From a virus: a stretch of DNA of 20,767 nt. Below the pieces are notes generated by a model. The model did no database searches, had not been told where the DNA came from, and worked only from the letters and a program-made list of their open reading frames with translations. The DNA lies in the IMG/VR virus record IMGVR_UViG_3300025649_000017, positions 1 through 20,767 of that record; one strand, given 5' to 3'. This document shows, piece by piece, positions 7,459-14,141 of this stretch; positions within the stretch are counted from its first letter, which is position 1, and each line of letters begins with the position of its first letter. The position numbers and the translations under genes are program-made.

Positions 7459-8133
7459 TCAGTTCCTTCCGTTGTGGGGGCACTCTAGCACTTGGCAGTA
7501 TTGCCGACACAGACCAGAGGGGCGCGCGTTCCAAACATCTGCCTCAAACGCCTTTTCCATCTTACCATATTCGGCCAACCACTTGGTCCACAATTTTGCC
7601 TTGTCGTCTACGCTATAGGTCGCCTTTATGAAGTCCTTTGCGATGACAAACAGGAGGCCCGCGTTGATCGTCTTGACCTGTGGATAATGAGCAAAGATTG
7701 TCAGAGCCATGAGCTCAAGCTGCCCCTTGTCGGCATACTTGGAGTTCTTTCCAGTCTTGTAATCAACGATCCAAGCGACCCCATCGTCCTCGTCAATGAT
7801 CACAAGGTCAACGATTCCGCGGAACCATACATTGCTGTCAAAGAATCCACACGGCTCCAAATCCGCAGTCAACCCAAGCTTCTGTTCGGGTATCTTTTTA
7901 CCCTTCTTGTTGTTCAAGCTTTTGAGGGTCGGCTCAATGAAAGCAAATCGCGGGTCGATGGGAGTGCCATCGCCTATATAATCCTCGCAGGCTTTGTGAA
8001 ACTCTGTGCCGTAGCGCATCGCCTCGGTTTCCACGTAAGGATACTGCTTGAGCACCTTCTCGTGGTAGAATTGTTTCGGGCACTGCTCGAATGCCTTGAT
8101 CCTGCTGAAGGACCATGTGCCTGCTTTACTCAT
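7459..8133 (-). CDS. Cas4/RecB-like PD-(D/E)XK nuclease with probable Fe-S cysteines
   Basis: 224 residues. Motifs in order: SFSRIKAFEQCPKQFYH (8-24), GTEFHKACEDYI (42-53, H46), RGIVDLVIID (105-114, D109), WIVDYKTGK (121-129, D124 and K126) and YADKGQLELMAL (133-144, Q138). This is the complete RecB/Cas4 exonuclease signature. Four cysteines, C18 and C209/C213/C218 (C-x3-C-x4-C), are placed as in Cas4/AddB 4Fe-4S proteins: one near the start and three at the end. It would resect DNA ends for recombination or degrade DNA. There is no Cas1 or CRISPR array here, so a CRISPR role is not supported. The ATG at 8133 is preceded by GGGGGT; a longer TTG start at 8190 was rejected. Confidence 0.88.
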   Translation of the reverse strand: MSKAGTWSFSRIKAFEQCPKQFYHEKVLKQYPYVETEAMRYGTEFHKACEDYIGDGTPIDPRFAFIEPTLKSLNNKKGKKIPEQKLGLTADLEPCGFFDSNVWFRGIVDLVIIDEDDGVAWIVDYKTGKNSKYADKGQLELMALTIFAHYPQVKTINAGLLFVIAKDFIKATYSVDDKAKLWTKWLAEYGKMEKAFEADVWNARPSGLCRQYCQVLECPHNGRN

Positions 8134-8155
8134 TTTGAAACCCCCAGCTCTTTGA

Positions 8156-8245
8156 TCATTGCTGTTCCATTTTTTGCAGATTGCGCTCAAGATCGTAACG
8201 TTTTCTTTGGAGCTTTTTCAGCTCCTTCTTTTCTTCATCGTACAT
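8156..8245 (-). CDS. Possible 29-residue lysine-rich helical peptide
   Basis: The ATG at 8245 has GGGAG seven bases upstream, inside the last codons of the polymerase gene, which it overlaps by 11 bases. It encodes 29 residues with a heptad-like charged helix (KKELKKLQRKRYDLERNLQ). The stop overlaps a nine-codon frame (ATG 8159) whose own TGA overlaps the start of the Cas4-like gene. The chain of overlaps suggests either a real micro-gene or a translational relay. No family is recognised. Confidence 0.4.
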   Translation of the reverse strand: MYDEEKKELKKLQRKRYDLERNLQKMEQQ

Positions 8246-10136
8246 CGACCCACTCCCATTTCCCTTCATCATTTTCCACAATCTCCCCGAGCTCAACGAG
8301 GTTTTTCCAAGCCTTGCTGTTCTTGCGAGGTATCTTTTCTACAAAGGGCCGTTCCTTTGCACCCAAGTCCATGAGAAGGGACTCACATTCGCGTATATAC
8401 CATCCATAGTCAACATCGCTAGGGAACTCGTCTGGTATATCCATCAAAGGTTTGGCACCTTTTGACTTCGGAACTGAGTTTCCATTCTTGAGATAGGTGA
8501 TGTTGGTTGAGGTTTCCGTGGAGTAATACCAGCGAATAGCCTTGCCCAGTGGAACCTCATCCTTGACTGCACCGCCCGTCACTGTGCGCAGCGATAGAAA
8601 CATGGAAATGTCTGTGCACCCCTTGATTGTTACGTCAAACGGCACCCCGTTTGTTAGGTACTCAATAACAGCCAACGGACAGATCGGACTCTGCGGGTTC
8701 TTTGACAGAGTGACTGGACCGAAAACACCCTTACCCTTGACGGTGCCGTCGGGCTTCACAGCAATGTAGTTGTTCACATCACGAGAATAGAGTGATTTAT
8801 ACACTGTCTCTTCTGTATCGAGCCCTGTGTGCTTCTCCCATTTCCCAATCAGGGTGTTGACTTCATCGAGCCTGTCACGTGGGCACTCGATAACGATACC
8901 GTCAGTGTTGGCCGATACGACAGGGATAGATCGCTTCTCAAGTGCCTCGATCAGCATGAGCAGAGTTAGTTGCCCAGACAGAGTTGTCCTGATCATAAAG
9001 TCTGGAGAATACAATGTGCTGTATTTGCTTGATGTCTTACCGAACGTCCCATTGAGAACAATCTTTAGAGAGTCTGACTTGGACTTATCCCCAGCATGTT
9101 TTGCTTCAAGACGCTCATCCAAGATGGATCTGTAGATCGGGTTGAAGTGGCGCCCAAAGCCGCCGGGTTCCATGTTCATATTCAACATCATGGCCGGGTA
9201 GTAGCTCGCCACATCACGGTCCACCAGTATTGTCTCGTCGTCGCTGTGGTGTGCGACCTCTGACTCTTGACTGTGAAGACCTCCGATACCAATCTTGTAG
9301 GTGCTCCCACCGATGGTGATCTTTAGGTTCTGAATTTCAGCGGGCATCTTGACGTGCCCCGTGTCCTTTTTGATAACCATGTCAGCTTGGCACACGGTAT
9401 TGAACACATCCTGCAACACAGGTGTGCTGAAACGGATATAGCTCGGAGGATCGTAGCGGAACACGCTGCTCTTGGCGGGCACCTTTTGAGGGGCGCCACC
9501 TGTGATCTTCTCATACTCTGACTTTAGAACAGCCTCAGCAATCTGTGCGTCTGACTTTGACATGAGATCAAGACCATAGCGCTCACCCATCACTCTGCGC
9601 AGATCAATCTGCTTCTTGAGCGCCCTGTATAGGTCGAAAGTTACGGCAGTGTCGTTCTTACAATACTCTCTGAGAATAGGCACCTGCTCTGGGGTTATCT
9701 CAGCTGTGTGCTCGATAGGTAGCTCCTGTAACCTCTTGCTGCCGAGACGTCCCCCGTAGAGCTTGAGCCCGACCATTGACGGAGCAACCTCGATCAGGTC
9801 CACATGGTTGAGGTCGGGAGCTTTCAGACCCTCCTGACGGTAGAATGTCCAAGGTTTCATATCCCTCTCGATGATCTTGCTGCTCGCGCTTTTCAGCAGT
9901 GCAGTGTTCTGATTTATCAGCGAAAGGGTCAGGATTGGGATGTCGTAACTGTTACCGTTGAAGGTAACAATCTCAAACTTTTCATTCTGAAGTATCTTCA
10001 GAATAGCCTCGGGATCAAAACTGCTCGTATCCCCATTGAAGATTTCGAACCGTTTCGAACGACCATCCTCCAACATGAACAAGGCCAAGAAGTAATTCTT
10101 GTACACCTCGATGTCCAAAGATACAGGGGTCTTCAT
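8235..10136 (-). CDS. Family B DNA polymerase, short phage type
   Basis: 633 residues. The exonuclease domain has Exo I SLDIE (D8, E10), Exo II TFNGNSYDIP (N60, D65) and Exo III YCKND (Y158, D162). The polymerase domain has motif A DRDVASYYPAMM (D308 as the metal ligand), motif B KIVLNGTFGK (358-367) and motif C SANTDGIVI (408-416). Motif C is NTD, with asparagine in place of the first aspartate of the usual DTD; D412 remains. It replicates the phage genome with proofreading. The ATG at 10136 overlaps the stop of a 25-codon exonuclease-like stub (ATGA), with GGTGAGGA just before it. It is short compared with cellular family B enzymes, and no protein-priming insertions were identified. Confidence 0.88.
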   Translation of the reverse strand: MKTPVSLDIEVYKNYFLALFMLEDGRSKRFEIFNGDTSSFDPEAILKILQNEKFEIVTFNGNSYDIPILTLSLINQNTALLKSASSKIIERDMKPWTFYRQEGLKAPDLNHVDLIEVAPSMVGLKLYGGRLGSKRLQELPIEHTAEITPEQVPILREYCKNDTAVTFDLYRALKKQIDLRRVMGERYGLDLMSKSDAQIAEAVLKSEYEKITGGAPQKVPAKSSVFRYDPPSYIRFSTPVLQDVFNTVCQADMVIKKDTGHVKMPAEIQNLKITIGGSTYKIGIGGLHSQESEVAHHSDDETILVDRDVASYYPAMMLNMNMEPGGFGRHFNPIYRSILDERLEAKHAGDKSKSDSLKIVLNGTFGKTSSKYSTLYSPDFMIRTTLSGQLTLLMLIEALEKRSIPVVSANTDGIVIECPRDRLDEVNTLIGKWEKHTGLDTEETVYKSLYSRDVNNYIAVKPDGTVKGKGVFGPVTLSKNPQSPICPLAVIEYLTNGVPFDVTIKGCTDISMFLSLRTVTGGAVKDEVPLGKAIRWYYSTETSTNITYLKNGNSVPKSKGAKPLMDIPDEFPSDVDYGWYIRECESLLMDLGAKERPFVEKIPRKNSKAWKNLVELGEIVENDEGKWEWVDVR

Positions 10137-10210
10137 TCCTCACCGCCGATAGCAACAATAGGTGCATCGGAGCGTGTTCCCATTGTCTCAAGATCAACCA
10201 TTATCTGCAT
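10133..10210 (-). pseudogene. Truncated N-terminus of a DnaQ-like 3'-5' exonuclease, 25 codons
   Basis: The ATG at 10210, preceded by GGAGAATAAAA, opens a frame of 25 residues ending at TGA 10133-10135. It contains MVDLETMGTRSDAPIVAIGG, which reads like the first strand and DEDD motif I (D-x-E) of phage RNase H-fold exonucleases. Those proteins usually run well past 150 residues; here the frame stops at once. The stop overlaps the polymerase ATG, and the start overlaps the end of the HTH gene by 17 bases. It may be a remnant kept because it couples translation of the polymerase. The identity rests on one motif only. Confidence 0.6.
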
Positions 10211-10592
10211 TTTTATTCTCCTTAAAATATTCATCAACTGCGAGGTCTATCAGATACTCTGATATGTTTTCGTAACCCCCTCGATCAGCCTGTGTGAGCA
10301 TGTGTTCAAAGGACTCAGGCGTCATAGAGTTCAACATGGCCTTCTTGACAGACCCTATCAGTTTGAAACGGGCACGTATGTTCAAAGCCAAACGCTTTTC
10401 AGGTGGCATGTTTGCACGGGGGTTATCCAGTTCACCCCTCTGCCTAGCTCGCCAAATGATCCCAGCTACACGGGTGTATTTCATACCCATACGGTCCGCG
10501 ATGTCTTTTTGAAGCATTCCCGATTTGTACATATCCAAAACCTGAACGCTCGTGTCCTTTAGCTTCGGTAGGACTCTTTTCTTACCTGTCAT
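10194..10592 (-). CDS. Small helix-turn-helix DNA-binding protein
   Basis: 132 residues. Residues about 16-50 (VQVLDMYKSGMLQKDIADRM, then GMKYTRVAGIIWRARQRG) form a helix-turn-helix of the type seen in transposase/GcrA-like regulators and sigma region 4-like folds. Residues 70-132 are helical and charged, with MTPESFEHMLTQADRGG and a short acidic end. The ATG at 10592 overlaps the stop of the upstream gene (ATGA). It could be a phage transcription regulator and is one candidate reader of the GTTAG-N7-CTAAC sites, but nothing in the sequence ties it to them. Confidence 0.65.
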   Translation of the reverse strand: MTGKKRVLPKLKDTSVQVLDMYKSGMLQKDIADRMGMKYTRVAGIIWRARQRGELDNPRANMPPEKRLALNIRARFKLIGSVKKAMLNSMTPESFEHMLTQADRGGYENISEYLIDLAVDEYFKENKNADNG

Positions 10593-11020
10593 TTCGCTGC
10601 GATCTCCCCACCGCAGGCCATGTAGCCCGCACCGTCAACCCAGTTGTCTTGGTGGGCTGGATTGGACTTGATCCGAGCGGCTTTCAGGAGAGTCATCATG
10701 ACCGCCACGTCCACTGCCGTAACGGTAACGCCGAGGTGGACAGACCAGTATTTCCCGATAACGGCGAAGTTGTCTTCCATATCCCCATGGTCAGCCGCGC
10801 GGTCTTTGGTGACGTATGCTTTGGCCGTGTCGAGGATGGACGCTCGTGTCACTTTCGCAGCCTTGGCTTCCTTCTCGAACACCTCATTCGGCGTCCCGAT
10901 CTTTGATTTCAGGCTGTGCACGTAGCTGGGCGAACTACGGGTTGCTCTCGCCACTTTTGATAGGGGGGCTGTGGGGTTCTTTACGATGTAGGCCCATATG
11001 CCTTCTTGTTTCGGTGTCAT
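10589..11020 (-). CDS. HTH plus DUF6378-like phage protein
   Basis: 143 residues. The first 45 or so (KQEGIWAYIVKNPTAPLSKV, then ARATRSSPSYVHSLKSKIG) look like a winged helix. The rest (about 60-143) matches the phage family with RASILDTAKAYVTKDRAADHG, a GKYWSVHL turn, AVMMTLLKAARIKSNP and WVDGAGYMACGGE, which I associate with DUF6378. That family is abundant in phages and has no established activity; its conserved D/H/K residues suggest a small-molecule or nucleotide role, which is speculative. The start at 11020 overlaps the dCTP deaminase-like stop (ATGA). The next gene overlaps its own end the same way. Confidence 0.65.
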   Translation of the reverse strand: MTPKQEGIWAYIVKNPTAPLSKVARATRSSPSYVHSLKSKIGTPNEVFEKEAKAAKVTRASILDTAKAYVTKDRAADHGDMEDNFAVIGKYWSVHLGVTVTAVDVAVMMTLLKAARIKSNPAHQDNWVDGAGYMACGGEIAAK

Positions 11021-11463
11021 GCTCTAATCGCTCCGACTGGTTTGTTTTCTTGGTTCTGATACTTCCCGTCGTATTGGACAGGGGTGACTACTTCATGGAA
11101 AATGCACTGTGCGATACCAGTTCCAGCAGGCACGTAGAGCGGCTTCCACCCGTGATACACAAGCTCAAGCGTGAGCCAACCCCTCCATCCGGGCTCGATC
11201 ACCGTGTTGAACACAGATAGCCCTCGGCGAGCCCAAGTGGACTTGTCATGGACGATAGCCACGAGATTGTCAGGCATGTGGAAATACTCGAATGTGCTGG
11301 TAAGAGAGAATCGTTTGAACGGATGAAGCAGAACATCTTGCTTGATACGAACATCATAGCCCGCCTCTGACATGCCGTAACTCACACCATTGCTCTTCAT
11401 CTTTTCTTCCATGAGAGGTCTAAGCGGTTGAGCGTCTCTCAGTTCACGTTGGTTGATAATCAT
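11017..11463 (-). CDS. dcd: dCTP deaminase/dUTPase-family nucleotide enzyme
   Basis: 148 residues, shorter than the roughly 190 of bacterial Dcd, as is usual in phages. Motifs: MSEAGYDVRI (31-40), DKSTWARRGLSVFNT (73-87), VIEPGWRGWLTLEL (88-101, with the E-P-G turn and E100 as the likely catalytic glutamate region), VPAGTGIAQCIFHE (111-124) and a GKYQNQ end. The trimeric fold would deaminate dCTP or hydrolyse dUTP, keeping uracil out of phage DNA and supplying the dTMP pathway. Which of the two reactions dominates cannot be told from sequence. The ATG at 11463 shares one base with the preceding stop (TAATG). Confidence 0.87.
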   Translation of the reverse strand: MIINQRELRDAQPLRPLMEEKMKSNGVSYGMSEAGYDVRIKQDVLLHPFKRFSLTSTFEYFHMPDNLVAIVHDKSTWARRGLSVFNTVIEPGWRGWLTLELVYHGWKPLYVPAGTGIAQCIFHEVVTPVQYDGKYQNQENKPVGAIRA

Positions 11464-11639
11464 TATTCCATCTCCTTAATCTGTGCCACATAGCGCTGAA
11501 TGCGCTCTTCCAGTATTGCCAGATCGGTGCTGACGTATGACGGGCGGACCCCCTGATACTTGGCTGACAACTCGTCGCGCTGCTTGCGCCAGCTTGCCAC
11601 TGCGTCTTTAAGGTCGTCGAGTTCTTGTTGTTTGGTCAT
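11463..11639 (-). CDS. 58-residue coiled-coil protein
   Basis: The ATG at 11639 overlaps the stop of the preceding gene (ATGA), and the TAA overlaps the start of the dcd-like gene (TAATG); both junctions support translation. Two charged helices (KQQELDDLKDAVASWRKQ and LAILEERIQRYVAQIKEME) are separated by a proline-containing turn GVRPSYV. This resembles a helical hairpin, perhaps a small adaptor or inhibitor. No family is recognised. It is under 60 codons and easily missed. Confidence 0.65.
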   Translation of the reverse strand: MTKQQELDDLKDAVASWRKQRDELSAKYQGVRPSYVSTDLAILEERIQRYVAQIKEME

Positions 11640-11914
11640 TCTGTTTCTCCTTTGATTCTTTTCTGCATACCCACACGAGGCTGCTCGCCCCTCAAGTACT
11701 CGCTCATGGCGGCTAACTCTGCCGCCTGCGTTCGGGATAAGTCGTATCGACTGGACAACTCGGCACCCATCACCGTTACCGATTGACGCATATACGCCTC
11801 GCTATAGAAAGGTCCGAAACTATACGCTCTATAATAGGGTCGCACACGAGCGGCCTCTGGCATTACATGGTGCCATACCATCACGAGCGTATGGTGCAGG
11901 TGCCGCGTCTCCAT
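11636..11914 (-). CDS. Hypothetical phage protein, 92 residues
   Basis: The ATG at 11914 overlaps the stop of the upstream small frame as TGATG; an alternative ATG at 11932 would add six residues and has only a GGGG run nearby. The N-terminal third is rich in H, R and Y (HHVMPEAARVRPYYRAYSFG), and the C-terminal half is helical (ELSSRYDLSRTQAAELAAMS). It ends with a basic tail. No domain is recognised. The stop overlaps the next start (ATGA), so it is part of the same translational chain. Confidence 0.55.
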   Translation of the reverse strand: METRHLHHTLVMVWHHVMPEAARVRPYYRAYSFGPFYSEAYMRQSVTVMGAELSSRYDLSRTQAAELAAMSEYLRGEQPRVGMQKRIKGETE

Positions 11915-12030
11915 CACACAGGGGCGCAACATAGCCCCAGAACCCGTCCTCCACCTCCAGTCGCGCAGGTTTGCAGGTAAGGCGTGCCCCCCTGCGATCT
12001 ACTCCGCTGTTCAACCTGTGCGCCAGTCAT
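11914..12030 (-). CDS. Possible 38-residue small protein
   Basis: The ATG at 12030 has CGGAGAATGAC directly upstream, and the stop overlaps the next start (TGATG). The product is G-, C- and Q-rich (GTPYLQTCATGGGG, LGLCCAP) and matches nothing I know. Another frame across the same bases stays open for 61 codons but lacks an ATG and a ribosome-binding site. The call rests on junction signals only. Confidence 0.4.
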   Translation of the reverse strand: MTGAQVEQRSRSQGGTPYLQTCATGGGGRVLGLCCAPV

Positions 12031-12048
12031 GTCATTCTCCGTCTTGCG

Positions 12049-12222
12049 TCATTGGGTTACGTGATCGACCAGCCCATAGAAGGACAAATAGAGGAAGATG
12101 TATGGCCAAGTCACACAGGTGTCCCATGTGGTCACGTGCGCACCATAGTTCTTGGCCAGATCAATAATAGCGAAATACATAGCCGCTGCCCCCATGCCGT
12201 ATATAAGGAGTGCTGCACTCAC
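12049..12222 (-). CDS. 57-residue membrane protein with two predicted membrane helices
   Basis: A GTG start at 12222 overlaps the stop of the preceding gene (GTGA) and has AGGAG seven bases upstream. Residues 4-24 (LLIYGMGAAAMYFAIIDLAK) and 38-54 (TWPYIFLYLSFYGLVDHV) are hydrophobic, giving a short two-helix protein with a polar loop between. Holins have this general shape, but no lysis gene is adjacent, so the role is open; an early host-membrane factor is equally possible. It has under 60 codons and a GTG start, so it is easily missed. Confidence 0.7.
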   Translation of the reverse strand: MSAALLIYGMGAAAMYFAIIDLAKNYGAHVTTWDTCVTWPYIFLYLSFYGLVDHVTQ

Positions 12223-12725
12223 GACTCGTCTCCTGACAAGAAGTCATTGGTGTCCTCCGCCCACAGAACAAACGATGCCATCTTCTGATCACCCTTGCGG
12301 AAAACCTTGGCGCGAGCACACTTGCCGTCTTCGTGGAGTCTGCTGAGAGAGTTGTGAACCTTGGCTGAGTCCTCAGACATACACGCAGCAAGCTCCATGG
12401 TTGATGTGAATGTGAACTTTCTGAGCTCCTCGAGAACCGTGATGTCAAATTCAGCAGCTGCCGAGTGGGAGTTCCGTGGCTTACGGCTCTCAGTTGTCGG
12501 CACCTTCTCAACCAAACCTGACACGGACATTACCATCCAAGGTGTCTTGCTGCGAAGTTCTGGTGAGTTCGGGATCACCGTGGTGTTGAACTGGTTGCCA
12601 ACATCCATGTTGTTGTCCTTAACAAACTTGGGGTGGATATATACATTCTCACCCGTGCTTGCGTTTATACCAAAGCCCACGCCTTGATCACTGATGTGGG
12701 ATACGAAAACTGTTGTCTCTTGCAT
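12219..12725 (-). CDS. Cold-shock/OB-like N-terminus with winged-helix C-terminus, regulator-like
   Basis: 168 residues. Residues 4-65 (TVFVSHISDQGVGFGINAST, VYIHPKF, GNQFNTTVI) have the strand pattern and H-P-F segment of a cold-shock/OB fold. Residues 95-160 (LEELRKFTFTSTMELAACMS, AKVHNSLSRLHEDGK, then a beta wing) look like a winged helix. The pair suggests a nucleic-acid-binding regulator. The ATG at 12725 has AAAGGAATGAGACA upstream. A GTTAG-N7-CTAAC palindrome lies 29 bases before this start, in the tail of the VRR-NUC gene, so the gene may be controlled by that system. Both domain calls come from pattern only. Confidence 0.6.
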   Translation of the reverse strand: MQETTVFVSHISDQGVGFGINASTGENVYIHPKFVKDNNMDVGNQFNTTVIPNSPELRSKTPWMVMSVSGLVEKVPTTESRKPRNSHSAAAEFDITVLEELRKFTFTSTMELAACMSEDSAKVHNSLSRLHEDGKCARAKVFRKGDQKMASFVLWAEDTNDFLSGDES

Positions 12726-12737
12726 TGTCTCATTCCT

Positions 12738-13034
12738 TTATTGTGTTGCTGAGGTTAGTAGATCACTAACCTCGTTCATGTTTTCTTCGTTGATCACCAA
12801 GGCAAGACCTCCTGCAGCGGCGATGTCGTCAAGGTTCTTCTGTTGCAGCGGAGTTGGCTTGTTCTTTCCAGCCTTACACTCCATTCCGAAAAACAGTCCT
12901 CGGTAGCACCCGACAATATCTGGGACGCCACTACTTCCGTAACCCCCCGTTACGGGGGGGAAGAAGTATGCCCCGAGGCCTTTAAGTTTGGTAATCGCAA
13001 CCTTCTTCACCTTCGCTTCTGGTGTTGATGCCAT
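12738..13034 (-). CDS. VRR-NUC domain nuclease
   Basis: 98 residues, a single-domain VRR-NUC protein of the PD-(D/E)XK fold, common in phages. Motifs: PEAKVKK at the start (E6), GSSGVPDIVGCYRG (34-46, D39), FFGMECKAGKN (48-58, E52 and K54) and TPLQQKNLDDI (61-71, Q64). It would cut branched or structured DNA such as Holliday junctions; Mg2+-dependent activity is inferred from the family. The ATG at 13034 has TAGGAGG five bases upstream; the GTG at 13040 overlaps that site and was rejected. The last codons carry a perfect GTTAG-N7-CTAAC palindrome (12754-12770), and codons 25-31 contain a C/G hairpin. Confidence 0.88.
   Translation of the reverse strand: MASTPEAKVKKVAITKLKGLGAYFFPPVTGGYGSSGVPDIVGCYRGLFFGMECKAGKNKPTPLQQKNLDDIAAAGGLALVINEENMNEVSDLLTSATQ
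12754..12770. promoter_or_regulatory. Palindromic site 1, GTTAG-N7-CTAAC
   Basis: Arms extend to nine bases each (GAGGTTAGT and ACTAACCTC, 12751-12773). It lies in the last codons of the VRR-NUC gene, 29 bases upstream of the next start. It is one of eight exact copies in the right half of the window. Confidence 0.75.
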
Positions 13035-13043
13035 ACGCACCTC

Positions 13044-13301
13044 CTATTCATGGTATATCCAAAAAGTATCTTCGTTTATTCTGACCCCCACACCGTCGAT
13101 CTGATTGGGCGGAGGCTTAGGATCAGTCATGGCGAGCACGGCAAGTTTGCGTTGAACCCAGTCTGGTAAGTGAGAAGTATCAAGGTAGACCCCCTCCAAC
13201 TCAGAGTCAATCGCATCCATGCCAATACATACCACATTGGTTACTTTCGTGCCTCTATCTACAGTCACACGATAAGTCTTATCGTCACTATTCCACGACA
13301 T
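13044..13301 (-). CDS. Small phage protein sharing a C-terminal domain with its upstream neighbour
   Basis: 85 residues. The ATG at 13301 has AAGGAATATT upstream and overlaps the previous gene by 14 bases. The C-terminal half (HLPDWVQRKLAVLAMTD...DGVGVRINEDTFWI) resembles the end of the 13288-14127 product (KLPEPIKGRLAVLSILED...GVGGRINDKEYYV). The shared pattern is L-P-x(4)-K/R-LAVL-...-GVG-x-RIN-x(3)-Y/F. I recognise similar segments in other phage hypothetical proteins; no activity is known. Its position directly next to its homologous segment suggests duplication. Confidence 0.65.
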   Translation of the reverse strand: MSWNSDDKTYRVTVDRGTKVTNVVCIGMDAIDSELEGVYLDTSHLPDWVQRKLAVLAMTDPKPPPNQIDGVGVRINEDTFWIYHE

Positions 13302-14127
13302 AATATTCCTTATCGTTGATACGGCCCCCAACCCCATGGACGAAGTTTCCGTCTTCCAGAATTGATAACACCGCGAGGCGTCCCTTTATGGGCTCGGGTA
13401 GTTTTTCTGCCGAATAATACGCACTGTTCGGATACAAGAAGGTGGCCTTGTCTGACATAGAGGCAGTCTCGTAACAGTAGTCACCAAGGTAAACGTATGT
13501 CACACTCGGCGTTTCAAGTAAGAGGGTTTTGTGTTCGTCCAGTTTTTTAAAGTAAGAGTTCAATCTGCCGGTCATTGAGGGGTCAACGAACTCGTGCCCC
13601 ATGTCAACAAGTCTCCTGAGCTCTTGGATCACCGGGGTGTCTGCGGTAATCATAATGTTAAGTCCGAGGTCCCTAGCCACATTTCTCTTTTCGTAACTAA
13701 CCTCGCGTTCAACCTCTGCCATTTTGGTTTTTATTTGATTTCTATGGACTCTTGCCTTATCCCCCACGGAATATGCCGTCATAAACTGCTTGGCTGACTT
13801 TACAGCGGTCTTCAGGTTGATGCTCTCCTTGGCGTGCTGCATCTTGTGGTCCCGATTACGGAACCTGCGGATTTGGCGAGAATGGATAATGTAGGTGTTG
13901 ACCAACGTGCCATCTCTAACTTTTGACGACACCTCCAAGGTGCCCCGAACATATAGTTCACCCTCAACGTAGAGATAGCCAGAACGTGAGGTGAACGGAA
14001 CGAGATGGGCCAAGGGAATAGTTTTCTTGATCTCGGCAAAGAACTCAACCAGTCGACAATCAGTCCCCTTGTCGGAGTAGGCTATGACGCTCTTTGCGGT
14101 TGCAACAGTGATGTGTGGGAAGGTCAT
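13288..14127 (-). CDS. Hypothetical phage protein, 279 residues, with shared C-terminal domain
   Basis: The ATG at 14127 is preceded by GAGGATACTGACC; an in-frame extension to 14244 runs into the neighbouring gene and was rejected. The N-terminal half has alternating strands (SGYLYVEGELYVRGTLEV) and a basic patch (RQIRRFRNRDHKMQHAK). The middle is helical and charged (KTKMAEVEREVSYEKRNVAR). The last 55 residues match the end of the neighbouring 85-residue protein. No enzyme motif, membrane segment or cysteine cluster was seen. It may bind nucleic acid, judged only from its basic patches. Confidence 0.6.
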   Translation of the reverse strand: MTFPHITVATAKSVIAYSDKGTDCRLVEFFAEIKKTIPLAHLVPFTSRSGYLYVEGELYVRGTLEVSSKVRDGTLVNTYIIHSRQIRRFRNRDHKMQHAKESINLKTAVKSAKQFMTAYSVGDKARVHRNQIKTKMAEVEREVSYEKRNVARDLGLNIMITADTPVIQELRRLVDMGHEFVDPSMTGRLNSYFKKLDEHKTLLLETPSVTYVYLGDYCYETASMSDKATFLYPNSAYYSAEKLPEPIKGRLAVLSILEDGNFVHGVGGRINDKEYYVVE

Positions 14128-14141
14128 GGTCAGTATCCTCT

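Noticed and set aside
7679-7687. A perfect DnaA-box sequence TGTGGATAA
   Set aside because: Only one exact copy was found, inside the Cas4-like coding sequence, with no cluster or AT-rich region. A nine-base match on either strand is expected about 0.16 times by chance, so it is weak evidence for an origin.
7492-8409. A 305-codon open frame on the + strand
   Set aside because: It is antisense to the Cas4-like and polymerase genes, lacks a ribosome-binding site and domain patterns, while the opposite strand carries complete enzyme motifs.
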